Shown: piece by piece, positions 35,195-46,425 of the stretch
Position numbering within the stretch: position 1 is the stretch's first letter
Layout: every line of letters begins with the position of its first letter
From: Zygnema cylindricum
Lineage: Eukaryota; Streptophyta; Zygnematophyceae; Zygnematales; Zygnemataceae
Length of the DNA: 64,000 bases
Reading direction: 5' to 3'
Assembly (NCBI GenBank): GCA_037447655.1
Contig: JBBHKE010002714.1
Span: 27,058-91,057 of the forward strand
The notes under the pieces: generated by a model
Database searches by the model: none
Told to the model about the DNA's origin: nothing
Seen by the model: only the letters and a program-made list of their open reading frames with translations
Translations under genes and position numbers: made by a program

Positions 35195-36154
35195 TGTTGT
35201 TTTGAAAAATCAGTTTCGTGCGTAACTGCTAATTGGATTTGATATGGAGGTTTGAATAAATTCACGGATTGGGGGAGCGAATGGATTGTTATTAAAGTTA
35301 CGTAAAAGACTCATTGAGTGGTGTGAACAAGCAATGACAAATGGACGGCGGATCGCGAAGCGATCCGATGTAAAATAAACGGAATGTTGAAATAGGCGCC
35401 GCCGGTACGGAGCAGCTGCGACGCAGTTAAGTCAACGCAGTTGCGGCTATTTTTATGATCCGTCAAAAAGCGCAGCCAGCGAAGCCAGCGCAACTACGGA
35501 TAATATGAATAGGATAGATTTCAAGTAATGATGATTAAACGATAGTGGTAGCTTAGTGGTTGCTTAGTGGTAACTTAGTTTCTAACATACGAAGAGTACG
35601 GTGTAAATATTCTGTACAACAGAGGTTTGTCCTTTTGACTAGTTAGGTTATTAGAGTAGATAGAGTACGGCTGGTATGCCTCCGTACTCTGAGTATAACT
35701 TGCAGGACTTAGATTATTTTATGTATCGCAGACAAGTTAATCAAAGTAATGGCAAACTGTTTTCTGCATCTTTGACCTGTTGGTGTGATCATTCTGATTG
35801 GTGCTTTGATGTGAAACTTTGTGGAGTTATTCTATGATATAGAATCTATATGTGTGTGAAGTTTCATTGTATTCCAGTATCTTTGTAAGATTCTGTGAAC
35901 AGTCTAAGTGGTTAGTTTGTGAAGCTGTCAGCTATTTTTGGGAAACTCTGGAGCTTATATCTTCTAGATGCCGTGGTGGATATGGCTGTAACTTTGGGAG
36001 TTTACAGTGTATATGGTATACTATATATTGGTGCAATTAGAGATCATTTTGTTTATTGTGGAGTAATCTGTTTCTTGTAAAACACAGTTGTTTTTGAGGT
36101 AGTATGTGGGTGTTTCCGTGAGTAATCCATGGTTGAAATAAGCTATGGACAACA
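35195..36154 (+). repeat. Copia B 5' LTR
   Basis: 960 bp; TGTTGTTTTGAAAAATCAG start and GCTATGGACAACA end. Contains a GCAGCG/GCCAGCGCAAC-rich stretch (35390-35500). The gag ATG is at 36129, 26 bases before its end. It lacks the tRNA-like module seen in the A/C/E LTRs. Confidence 0.9.
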
Positions 36155-37877
36155 GGTTATGGGCCCACACCCATGGCTACCTATATTTGATGGATCAAAA
36201 TATCACTACTGGAAGTGTGCGCTCGAGAGCTACTTCGAGATAATAGAGCTAATGGATGTGGTGGATGGTACCTTGGCCGAAACATCAAATGAATGGAAAA
36301 GGAAAAATCATGAGTGTCTAAGAGTTATCAAGAACTCCTTGACTGAGGATTTGGTAATGTCATACCTAAGTTTTAAAAAGGCAGCTGAATTATGGAAGAG
36401 CTTAGAATGTATGTATGCAAAGACGTCTTTATATCATTGGCTTAGTAGTGTTACCAAAATAGTTGAACACAAGTATGTAGGAGGTAGTATAGAGAAACAC
36501 TGTATTGACTTATAAGTATTATTTGCAGAAAATGATTTGGCGGGGGGATACTTTACAGATGCTCAACAAGCTATCTTGTTAATGAGAAGTCTACCCAAAG
36601 AATATAAGAGTGCACTAGATCGATTGACTTTAATTGATAAAAATGATTGGAGCGTAACTGTAGCTAGACGAGTTATTCTAGATGAAGAGGCTAATAGAAA
36701 GGTCTTATCAAGTGAAAGGAATATAAAGGAATCTAAGTCTCAGTTGCAGAAAGTTAAAGGTAATAGTGAGTTCGGAGATCGGCCAAAGAATTGTTTTTAC
36801 TGTAATGATTTAGGACATACCTTCAGGGTATGTCCATCATATAAAAGTGCATGTGTTACAGGGAAGTTTAGAGATGGATGGGACAACACCCTAGTTCGAA
36901 CCCCAACAAGAAAGGAATCCAGTGCTTTCGTGAGTGAGAGACAAGACTTGACAAATGACAAAATGTATACACCGTGTGTTGACGAATTTATGTATTTACC
37001 AACCTTCTGTGGTGTTTGGAATGGAGTAAAGGAGGAGGTGACAGAAAAGGATTTGGTGCCTGTCCCTTTTTCAGACGTTAGATTGGTGAGTAACAAAGAG
37101 TTACAGGAGGAAGAGTTGTTTGAAGTAAGAAAAATTAGAGGAAGTGAAGGTCACTTGGAAGTGGAAGCCGAAAAATACTTAAACATAAAGACTAATAAAC
37201 TAAACCCAATTTATCTAGAAGGACAGGGCGAAGATATGAAGAAAACTGGAATTAGGAATGAGGTGTATAATGTGGAAACTGGTGGAAGGAATTATGTCAC
37301 CGAAGATAGTGTGGTGAAGGACGAAAGAGAGAAGGACACGATTTCTGTGACCTTATCAGATGACAAATCTGTGAGTGAAAATTGCCTACAAGAAAGTTTG
37401 TTAACTGAAGCAAGAGGAGTTGAAGGAAGATATGGACACTTAGAAGCAGAAACTAGAAATAAGGTGGCAGTAAAAATTGGTGAACTAGGAGAAGAACAAA
37501 GAAAAACTATTCAGAAAATCGGAGTGAGAAAAGAAGTTTGTGGGAGTGAAAAATGTAATAGAAATGCAAAAGTTAGAAATATAGGAAAGGAAAATAGCAA
37601 AGAAAAAGTGCAACTGAAAAGAAGAAGAATCAAAATTAAAATTTATCAGATAAATGAAGTTGATGGAAGTAGCAAATCTATGAAGAAAAACATAAAGGTG
37701 AAACAGAAAACTAGTATTTGTGACATTAAACTAGTAGAAAATTGTGACAGAAATGTAAACTTTCAAACAAGACAAAAGATCATGAAGAAAACAAAAAGAA
37801 GATGTAATATTCAAAGGATCAAGGGTAAGAGAAAACATGCTCAAAAATTGATCAAGAAAAGAGAGCGGGAGAAATGA
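36129..37877 (+). pseudogene. Copia B gag with basic C-terminal extension (one stop)
   Basis: One frame of 582 codons broken by a single TAA at 36513-36515. Gag domain begins in the LTR (MVEISYGQQVMGPHPWLPIF, the VMGP again from the PBS), continues with LLMRSLPKEYKSAL (about residue 152) and one zinc knuckle CFYCNDLGHTFRVC (about residues 223-236). The remaining ~345 residues have no pol motifs: a central acidic region (two imperfect copies of KEREKDTISVTLSDDKSVS-like sequence, with VPFSDVRLVSNKELQEEELF) and a C-terminal ~80 residues rich in Lys/Arg (KRRRIKIKIY, KKTKRRCNIQRIKGKRKH). This looks like a gag plus novel extension rather than a truncated pol. The single stop could be a late lesion or read through. 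Confidence 0.75.
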
Positions 37878-38762
37878 TTTTCTGGAGGATATTTTTGACA
37901 TTCGATTTGTTTTTGGTTGGACTTTAGATTTGTATTCTTCCTTGTTGAGTTAGTTGAAAAGAAACAAAAAGATTTATTTATGTATTCTTGAAGACGAAGG
38001 AGGTGGTGGAAGCAATGACTTGTTCAGGAAGGAAAATTTCGGGAGACATGGCAGAGAGCAGCGAAGGAAGGAAAATTTCGGGAGACATGGCAGAGCGCAG
38101 CGAAAGCAGTGGAGAATCATCAGAAGAAGTTCGGGTCGCAAACAGCGACGCAACTTAGCGGCGCAGCGAAAGGAGTGGTGACGTATGACACTTACATGCT
38201 GATTATTTTATTCCAGGTGCAGGCAACTAAATATTCACTAGTTATGCATTTATGGCGTAAGAAGAGCTATTACAGGACACTTTTTGCAAGAAGGTAGCAA
38301 GCAACTAGGAATTGGCAGAGGGCAGCAAGAGCGATGGCGACGTCGGCAAAACACTGGTGATGTGTTGTTTTTGCTAAATTTATTGTATGATGAACAGTGG
38401 AGGTTGATACAGAATTTTGAATATTTAAATATTTTTTTTTCTTAGTTTATCCATTAGAGTGGAAACATTTGCGTACAGCATGGACTAATGCGTCTAAAGC
38501 TTTAGGGGAGTGTAGATTTTGAAAGCTTTAGTCTCAGTAGATGAGGCTATGAGGAGGAAGTTAAAGGTGAAAAAGAGCAGCAGTTAGGACTGCGATGTCA
38601 AACTAGCGCAGCATAGCAGTACACGCTGCACTTTGTATTCATACTGCGTTGCGATGTCAAACTAGCGCAGCGTAGCAACATAGCAGTACACGCTGCACTT
38701 TGAATTCATACTGCGCTGCGATGTCAAACTAGCGCAGCGTAGCAACTAAATTTCCGGGGGAG
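37878..38762 (+). repeat. Copia B 3' untranslated region with GCAGCG repeats
   Basis: Non-coding. Contains two near-identical copies of GGAAAATTTCGGGAGACATG (38033, 38070) and three ~65-bp tandem units at 38590-38755 sharing TGCGATGTCAAACTAGCGCA. The unit's core resembles TGCGATGTCAGAGCAGCGCA of the gypsy LTRs. Polypurine tract CCGGGGGAG at 38754-38762. Confidence 0.75.
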
Positions 38763-39723
38763 TGTTGTTTTGAAAAATCAGTTTCGAGCGTAACTGCTAA
38801 TTGGATTTGATATGGAGGTTTGAATAGATTCACGGATTGGGGGAGCGAACGGATTGATTATTAAAGTTACGTAAAAGACTCATTGAGTGGTGTGAACAAG
38901 CAATGACAAATGGACGGCGGATCGCGAAGCGATCCGGTGTAAAATAAACGGAATGTTGAAATAGGCGCCGCCGGTACGGAGCAGCTGCGACGCAGTTAAG
39001 TCAACGCAGTTGCGGCTATCTTTATGATCCATACGGAAAGCGAAGCCAGCGCAGCCAGCGCAACTACGGATAATATGAATAGGATAGATTTCAAGTATGA
39101 TGATTAAACGATAGTGGTAGCTTAGTGGTTGCTTAGTGGTAGCTTAGTTTCTGACATACGAAGAGTACGGTGTAAATATTCTGTACAACAGAGGTTTGTC
39201 CTTTTGACTAGTTAGGTTATTATATTAGATACAGTACGGCTGGTATGCCTCCGTACTCTGAATATAACTTGCAAGACTTAGATTATTTTATGTATCGCAG
39301 TCAAGTTAATCAAAGTAATGGCAGACTGTTTTCTGCATCTTTGACCTGATGGTGTGATCACTCTGATTGGTGCTTTGATGTGAAACTTTGTGGAGTTATT
39401 CTATGATATAGAATCTATATGTGTGTGAAGTTTCATTGTATTCCAGTATCTCTGTAAGATTCTGTGAACAGTCTAAGTGGTTAGTTTGTGAAGCTGTCAG
39501 CTATTTTTGGGAAACTCTGGAGCTTATATCTTCTAGATGCCGTGGTGGATTTGGCTGTAACTTTGGGAGTTTACAGTGTATATGGTATACTGCATATTGG
39601 TGCAGTTTGAGATCATTTTGTTTATTGTGGAGTAATCTGTGTCGTCTGAAACACAGCTGTTTTTGAGGTAGTCTGTGGGTGTTTCCGTTAGTAATCCATG
39701 GCTGAAATAAGCTATGGACAACA
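38763..39723 (+). repeat. Copia B 3' LTR
   Basis: 961 bp partner of 35195-36154, a few percent different by eye. Confidence 0.9.
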
Positions 39724-39728
39724 GCAAA

Positions 39729-40053
39729 ATGTAGAGTGTACTGTATAGTTCTAAGACCTATTGTGGATAGGATGAAATTAATGAAGTGTGTCCACGTGTA
39801 CATTGTTGACCAGCTGTAGTACCGGATTAACTGGCAAGTAGCTAGTTTAAATAGTGAGTAGATTTAGTGAAGAGACACTCATTTTGGAAGTAGACTTTTG
39901 ACAACGAGCAGACAATCTTGTAATCTCTCCCTGAGTAATAAAGCTCCTGCTTTTCCTTGTGTGCACAATGTAACCTTATTGTTGCTACGAGTGAATCTTT
40001 GGGAATATCCCGTTGTGCATCTTGGACGTGGTGTCTAGGTTACTCATTTTACA
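39729..40053 (+). repeat. Gypsy 3' LTR, second part
   Basis: Continues the LTR after copia B (ATGTAGAGTGTACTG...CTCATTTTACA) and is followed by the TSD GTATA. TATA-like TTTAAATAGT at about 39846. Confidence 0.85.
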
Positions 40054-40058
40054 GTATA

Positions 40059-40520
40059 CTTTCGCCCCCGCCTCAACCTAAGTATTATCGGAGCCTTTAA
40101 GTTGACTTGGTTTTTTTCGTGGTGTTGGGAGGACGCTTGGCGACGTGGACCTCGTGGATTCCATTGGGACACACATTTCATCTCGCGCGGCTTTCCTTAT
40201 AGGTGCGGCGGCTCGGGACGCAATGACTATTAAAGAAAGAAACCACGGTCAACGAGATCCTTCAGACGAATTTGTCCCATTTGTAGTGGAGATTTTTATA
40301 TCTTTTAACAATCGAACGACTTCCTTCGCCAGTGTGCGCGAGAAACGTTTGAATCTCGGGTCCAATGAGTCCTCCACTAAGTCTTTTGCCTGTGGTCTAC
40401 CGTCAACATGTCTGAATTGCACTTCAACGAGCGCAAGTTATAACTCTCTTTCGCAGTGGCACATTAGCGGATGACAAGGGTGTTCTTCTAAACCTTCCAC
40501 GAATGGACCCGTTTCACATC
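40059..40520 (+). pseudogene. Decayed LINE-like fragment (3' portion)
   Basis: Continuation of the fragment at 4230-5441. The open stretch at 40145-40474 reads DLVDSIGTHISSRAAFLIGA then AAARDAMTIKER ... DEFVPFVVEIF, resembling the C-terminal region that follows RT in this type of retroelement (the AA-x-x-A-x-x-K then FVPFVVE-type block). Stops and frameshifts are frequent. Confidence 0.55.
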
Positions 40521-41428
40521 CTTGACCTCCTTGGTTGTGGACCTTAGCTTGTTTGTGGGTAGACTCGTCTAGGTTTTTTCTTTTTGTCGACGGTTTAACT
40601 CTGGTATTTTGTGTTTTAGTTCGTTACTCTTGTTGGGAATATTATATTTCGTTTCATTTTTTAGGGGTAGCTTACTTTTTCGTGGCTCTTGTAGTCTCCA
40701 AATGGTTTTCCCAGTTTCACCCGTGGTGACTCTTGTAGTTCTTCAAAGGTTTTTTCTGTTTTACCTCTTTTGTACACACCTGGTTTTGTCATCGCAATTT
40801 TTGCAATAAAGATGATTACTATTAATATAACGTACTTTTCAATGAGTTACTAATGTACACCTTGAATCGTTATTAGCGTTAAGAAATTATTAGTGTAAAA
40901 AAATAATTAGCGTTATAAACTCTAATTTGGATTTTTCACAATTTTGAAAAAAACATTTTACTCTAATTTATCCATAATTATAAAATGGGTACATTTCGCC
41001 TATAATGGATCTGCCATCAGGATCTTTACACTAACATAGGTACGAGCACAAAATCTGACAAATCGTACACCGTCGCGTCCTTTTACTTTAATTGATTCTT
41101 GTAACTCTAGTTCGGGTATTTCCCGTACAATTACTACGCGATCAATATCTTCACCCTAAAATAGGTACGATCTCATTCTGCCTTTTATTCTGAGCGCAGT
41201 TTTACGTGCGACCTCGATTATTTTAATCCATGTTTCAAACGTTTTTACTTAACAAGTACCATTTTGTACGGATCAGCACTTCAACGTTTTCAGCTTCGGC
41301 GAAGGTTCATTTTCATGGAGATTGTTTCGCTTGTGGGCAGACCTATTCTTCTAAATTTTCCTTGTGGAGTTTTTCAAGTTTTCGCCAAACTTCCATATGT
41401 GTAATTTCTAAATCTCCTCTCTCCTCCC
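40521..41428. other. Intergenic / promoter side of the release-factor-like gene
   Basis: AT-rich; includes repeated TTATTAGCGTTA-type motifs (40870-40915). No gene recognised. Proximal promoter of the downstream gene probably lies in 41200-41430, but no clear TATA box was identified. Confidence 0.5.
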
Positions 41429-41458
41429 ATGCGTTATTTTTTCCTCTGTCGAACCGCT

Positions 41459-44400
41459 ATGGCCGTTCATCATCTCCTTCCTTCATATTTAGTTTTGTCC
41501 CCTCGTACACACTGCCACGTGGCATCCATCCGCCCCTCAAGGTACCGGTCATCTGATTTTTTATCCAGGAGCCACGTGGCAAATTTTAGCCTCTCCTTCA
41601 GCCCTGTCGGTACCCTCCCTATCTGCAATTTAACGGAGTCTCCTTCCTTTCTCTCGCTTCCTGGCAAAAATGCTGCTGTGGCAATTGTAAACCCTCTCTC
41701 TTTCTCTGCAAGAGCAGGTTTTAGGGTTTCTATGGCTGCACTCAGAGAGGAGGTAGAAGAGAGGCAGGAAGAAGAAGAGAGTTACAGTGGAGAAGTAAGT
41801 GACAGCGGGGAAGAGAGTGATGAAAGAGAAGTGAGTCAGGAAAGAGAAGAAAGGGAGAGGAGGAGAAGAAGAAAAGAGAAAGAGGAAGGAGTGGCATTTC
41901 CTGGTCTGCCACGTGGCACATTGTCATGGCCTGATTTTGTGAGTCTATCTGATACGGAGCTTCTGAAGCAATGTCATATGGACACATATCGAGCCTCGGG
42001 TCCGGGCGGACAGCACCGCAATAAGACAGAAAGTGCGGTACGGCTGCGGCATATTCCTACAGGGTTGACGTCACAGGTGAGGTTTTCTTGTACAAGTCAA
42101 TATCTCTCTCTTCCTCTCCCTCTCCCTCTCCCTCTCCCTCTCCCTCTCCCTCTCCCTCTCCCTCTCCCTCTCCCTCTCCCTCTCCCTCTCCCTCTCCCTC
42201 TCCCTCTCCCTCTCCCTCTCCCTCTACCACTCCCTCTCCCTCTCCCTCTCCCTCTCCCTCTCCCTCTCCCTCTCCCTCTCCCTCTCCCTCTCCCTCTCCC
42301 TCTCCCTCTCCCTCTCCCTCTCCCTCTCCCTCTCCCTCTCCCTCTCCCTCTCCCTCTCCCTCTCCCTCTCCCTCTCCCTCTCCCTCTCCCTCTCCCACTC
42401 CCTCTCCCTCTCCCTCTCCCTCTCCCTCTCCCTCTCCCTCTCCCTCTCCCTCTCCCTCTCCCTCTCCCTCTCCCTCTCCCTCTCCCTCTCCCTCTCCCTC
42501 TCCCTCTCCCTCTCCCTCTCCCTCTCCCTCTCCCTCTCCCTCTCCCTCTCCCTCTCCCTCTCCCTCTCCCTCTCCCTCTCCCTCTCCCTCTCCCTCTCCC
42601 TCTCCCTCTCCCTCTCCCTCTCCCTCTCCCTCTCCCTCTCCCTCTCCCCTCCCCCTCCCCCTCCCCCTCCCCCTCCCCCTCCCCCTCCCCCTCCCCCTCC
42701 CCCTCCCCCTCCCCCTCCCCCTCCCCCTCCCCCTCCCCCTCCCCCTCCCCCTCCCCCTCCCCCTCCCCCTCCCCCTCCCCCTCCCCCTCCCCCTCTCCCT
42801 CTCCCTCTCCCTCTCCCTCTCCCTCTCCCTCTCCCTCTCTCCCTCTCCCTCTCTCCCCCTCTCCCCCTCTCCCCCTCTCCCCCCTCTCCCCCTCCCCCTC
42901 CCCCTCTACTAATGTGACAGCATTTGTGTCACTCTTCTTGTCAACCTGAGCATTTGATCTCATTGCATCCACCTCATTGCTATTCTCACTGAGCTATTTT
43001 TTTTATTTGACCTTTATTTATCATCAACAGTTGTCTAATTGACTGTTTGAAGACGCGGATTCTTTGAAAAGTTTAGAAACTAGGTCATTCTCCAACTCAT
43101 GCTGAATGTTTTTTTTGCGGCACCCTATGAAGAAATAGCTACGACCATAGTGTCCACCCTGTCGAATCTGAAAACGGTTCAATAGTTAAATTTTAACTGG
43201 CAAGTAGTTGGACTTTTTGTCGGTAGTATTTTAGAGATTTGAACCAGTAATCTTTTTTTCTTTTAGTCAATTGAACTATGAATATGTTAGTATGTAGATA
43301 AGCGGCAAACCTTTGGGTTTGAGCACTACAGGTCTTTGTTCAAGCCCCATTGAAATCATGACAAACTTATTTTTTTCAGCTTATTGAACTTTTCTGTGCG
43401 TATTTTTCAGGATGTCGAACTCTCAAGGTATAACAATATTGTACTCTTTGAACTGGACCACACCTTTATTATTTTCAGTTCGACATGCAATATAGTACAA
43501 TGCAAATAACGATAAATAATTGTGTGGAACTCTACCAATAATCATTTTTTTACATGATTATAAAATATTTACTTCTTATATTGTCTTGTCAGGTTGTGGT
43601 AATAACGGTGACCTGAACTGTCTGGCAGCAAAGCAGTCATGTGAGCAGCGATCACAGCATATGAACCGAGGCACGGCTCTTTTTCGTCTGCGTCAAGTTA
43701 TTGCCTTGAAAGGTAGCTCTCAACCACTCTCCCTCCCCACCTCGTTCCCCCCCCCCCTTTCCCTCTCCTTTTGTCTCTGCCCCTGCCCCTCTTCCATGCT
43801 TCTTCCTGTCCCCCTTCTTCTCTTCAATACCTCCCTCTGCTTTTCTTCGATGTCTCTCTCTTTTATCGTCGATGCCTCCCTCTCTCTTTCCCTCTCCCTC
43901 CCTTCAATGCTTCTTCCCGCAATTTTCCGCTCTTGTATGATTATAGTGAATGTGACACGCTTTAACGTTTGTCAGTTTGTCCCCTGTTGAAAACAGACTC
44001 GATAATGTGTCTAACACTTTTTTCATCCCATTTCCACCCTTTCTGTTTTCTTTCTCTGTTTCTTGAAATATTTTGTTGTTGTCTGAATCAATACCCTACT
44101 GCAATTCCCTTTTTTAGTGCGAAATCCGATTAATTTGGATTCATTTGAACCTTCGTTAAATTTAATTCGCATCCTTCCTGATAATGCCCCGGCGAAACGG
44201 AAAATGGCAATCAAACAAAGAATTGGACCCAACCATCCGGACTTCTTTCTGGTCAGTATTTTTTTCAACTGAGAAACTCTTATCTTCACATGGACCTTCT
44301 TGGAATTGCGACATCAGCCCTAAAACATGTAATATTATTTTTGAGAATCTGAAGCTGTAAATTACTATTGCCATGTTTAGTGAGGATGGATGATTCTTGT

Positions 44401-46425
44401 GAATGGAAAATTGGTGAAACAAATGAAAACTTCCAAGGGAATCTAAAAAAAATCCGAAAGGTAACCTTTGAGGAAGCCAAAAAAACTGAAAAGGTAATAA
44501 GAAGAAATATTTCACAAATGGAAGGTCTAAATAGAAATTGGTTGTAGACCACAATAAGTTATGCGTTTTCAATACTAGCAGGATTCTAAGTGGACATTGG
44601 AACTCCGTAAAATGCTTCTGAAATAAAATTATTCATCTACATTAATATATGCATATGCTGATTACTGTATGGCAAAGAAGTTTTTTCCAGAATAATCATG
44701 ATGAATGAAGGTAACAAGGCAATTGGAGGGAGGGAGGGAGGGAGGGAGAGAGAGAGAGAGGGAGAGAGGGAGAGAGGGAGAGGGATGTCTTTAAAGTAGG
44801 GGTAAATGGACTTGTTGATTTTGTTATTTTTCTTTTCCTAATTTTTTGATGTAAAGCATGCGATTTGTTCATTGGCAGGGTGTGAGTGATCTGCTGGATG
44901 TCATTGCAGCGGCGGAAAGTTCTGTGTCGGCAGCAGCCGCAGCTCTAAGGTATACCATTAATACTGTGGACGTTTGTCTGTGCGGATTTGAATGTGGTGT
45001 GCACGGTGATTAGTGTGGACTTTTATCGGCAGGTTCCAATGTTAGTTCCAATCTGCACCATTTTTTGTGGGTTGTTTTCAAATAAGGCATGCTCCATGTT
45101 AGTTCAGGTTTCGTTATTAAAATTGCCTTCGTTGCTTTTTGAGGGAAAACTATTTTGAAAAACTTTGGCATTAGCGTGATCCATAGCACATCTAGTGGCT
45201 GTGATTAGTTTGACTGCATTTGTGTATCTTATGTCTCAGATTTTATTGTTTATATATAAATTTATAATGGACCACAGTTATTACGAAAGAGAAAAAAAGT
45301 TGGGCAAGAACGATCGAGCATTTTATTTCAAAATTGGGTGTTTTCTTCTCCCATTCAGACCTAGTATTCAGTCCACACTAATTACCGTGGTTTAGTTAGA
45401 TATGGTGAACGATTTAGTCCTTGTTTCCTTATATAAGGCTTTATATACACTACATTCTCTCATCATTTATCGGCTTTAAAAATACATGATAGCTGGTGTA
45501 TTTGTGGGGTTAAAAGAAATTGTTTTGTGTGTGAGGGAAAAAGGAATTCTACATGGATGCTTTGTGCCTCGTATGTTTTTTCTTTGGGTTATTTGATGGT
45601 CCACCAATGTAAGGTTTTTGTGCAGAAAGGAGGGAAAACAAGGAAAAACAATTTATGTGATGGTTGCATGTGGTGGGGACAAGGAGAGAGGAGTGAGAAA
45701 TGGGGAGGAATAGAGGAATGGGAGGGAATATCATTAAATTGTGGAACTATTACTAAATTGTGGGAGTTTATGACAAAAATGGTGCAAAAAGTTGCCATAT
45801 TCATTTAGTTTTCTCTCTCTCTCACTCTCTCCCTCCCCTCCCTCCCTCCCACCCTCCTTCCCTCCCTCCCTCTCTCTCTCGTCTTTTTTTTTCTCCCTCC
45901 CTCTCCCCCTCTTCCCCCTTCCCCCCCCCTCCTTCGTTTTGCTACAAAATACGATAGTCCACACTATTTGATGTTCAATGTTGTTGTCCATTACCTAACA
46001 ACTTCTCGGCGGCTTTTTTGGATATTTTTTGGGTTAAATATGTGCAGTATTAGTACGGGTGCTTTGTCAAAATTGATAACTTCCGAAAAAACTCTTCTTG
46101 TAGAAGTCAATGATATGAGAGCCGCAAAGGTATTGTTTTCATTTTTTTATTTTGTTTTATTTATTTATTTATTTTCCCCAAGTGTGTCTGCCTTTCCTTG
46201 TCTTTAAATGTTGTTGTTTTGGAGTCTTTTCGTTTTGTCTTGTCTTTGAAACTTTGTCTTTTGTCGGACCAATGGCATAGCCCGTTAACAAATTTGAGGT
46301 CGTCCAGATTGGTTTTTGTCAGTTAATATTTTAATCTCAGTTTAAGTTTTGAAAAACTGAGTTTTTGCCTGATGTTTTTGTCCGTTTGTTCCTTTTTTTT
46401 GCAGGGATTGAAGCCATTGAAATGA
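41459..46425 (+). CDS. GGQ-type class I release-factor-like peptidyl-tRNA hydrolase, six exons
   Basis: Exons 41459-42076, 43637-43712, 44118-44251, 44879-44949, 46048-46129 and 46405-46425, all with GT-AG borders and compatible phases, giving 333 residues from this ATG. The catalytic loop is complete in exon 1: [20 protein letters not shown], with GGQ for peptidyl-tRNA ester hydrolysis. Exons 2-5 continue [47 protein letters not shown] and STGALSKLI; exon 6 is only 21 bp (GLKPLK, stop). There is no codon-recognition domain, so it is a stand-alone rescue-type factor rather than RF1/RF2. The N-terminal ~90 residues are Ser/Arg/Leu-rich, fitting an organelle transit peptide, followed by an unusual ~60-residue Glu/Ser/Arg-rich segment. 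Alternative starts: 41429 or 41732 (ATGGCTGCA context). I infer chloroplast or mitochondrial ribosome rescue. Confidence 0.88.
41512..41919. promoter_or_regulatory. Three GCCACGTGGC palindromes in exon 1
   Basis: GCCACGTGGC occurs at about 41513, 41571 and 41909, two of them as the 12-bp palindrome TGCCACGTGGCA. These are perfect G-boxes. If translation starts at 41732, the first two would be promoter or 5' UTR; otherwise they lie in the transit-peptide coding sequence. Confidence 0.45.
42107..42905. repeat. CCCTCT / CCCCCT hexamer array in intron 1
   Basis: About 800 bp of hexamers. CCCTCT runs almost pure from 42107 to about 42647 (two single-base variants, near 42227 and 42395), switches to CCCCCT from about 42648 to 42795, then returns to CCCTCT and decays into CCCCTCT units. 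It gives three long artefact open frames (PL, PS and GE/RG dipeptide repeats). It begins about 30 bp after the splice donor. Confidence 0.97.
44726..44785. repeat. GGGA / GAGAGG tract in intron 3
   Basis: Five GGGA units followed by GAGAGG repeats within intron 3 of the release-factor-like gene. Confidence 0.85.
45808..45945. repeat. CT-rich tract in intron 4
   Basis: TCTCTCTC and CCCTCCCT units over about 135 bp in the 1.1-kb intron 4. Confidence 0.85.

Larger units (their letters stand above)
35195..39723 (+). mobile_element. Copia element B, gag-only non-autonomous
   Basis: 4529 bp with 960-bp LTRs (35195-36154 and 38763-39723), starting TGTTG and ending CAACA, and a perfect 5-bp duplication GCAAA (35190-35194, 39724-39728) in the gypsy LTR. 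PBS GGTTATGGGCCCACACC at 36155. The internal region carries gag and a unique Lys/Glu-rich extension but no protease, integrase or reverse transcriptase. It must be mobilised in trans. LTRs differ at scattered sites. Confidence 0.88.
17310..40053 (+). mobile_element. Ty3/gypsy chromovirus array with nested insertions
   Basis: Outer LTRs 17310-17761 and 35089-35194 plus 39729-40053 begin TGTAA and end TTACA and are flanked by the 5-bp duplication GTATA (17305-17309, 40054-40058), so the array derives from one insertion site. Inside are two gag-pol copies separated by a third LTR (27355-27803). Copy 1 (17796-20168, 26622-27299) is truncated after RNase H; copy 2 (27838-32230) reaches a chromodomain and is followed by an extra ORF. 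Later insertions: copia E, a solo copia LTR and copia B. Confidence 0.85.

Noticed and set aside
38590-38755. CRISPR-like repeat array
   Set aside because: Three imperfect tandem units without uniform spacers, inside a eukaryotic retrotransposon.
42088-42972. Long PL, PS, GE and RG dipeptide-repeat open frames on both strands
   Set aside because: They are translations of the CCCTCT/CCCCCT array inside intron 1 of the release-factor-like gene; splice sites and family alignment show the region is intronic.
45734-45991. Minus-strand Arg/Glu-rich frame
   Set aside because: Translation of the CT-rich tract in intron 4.
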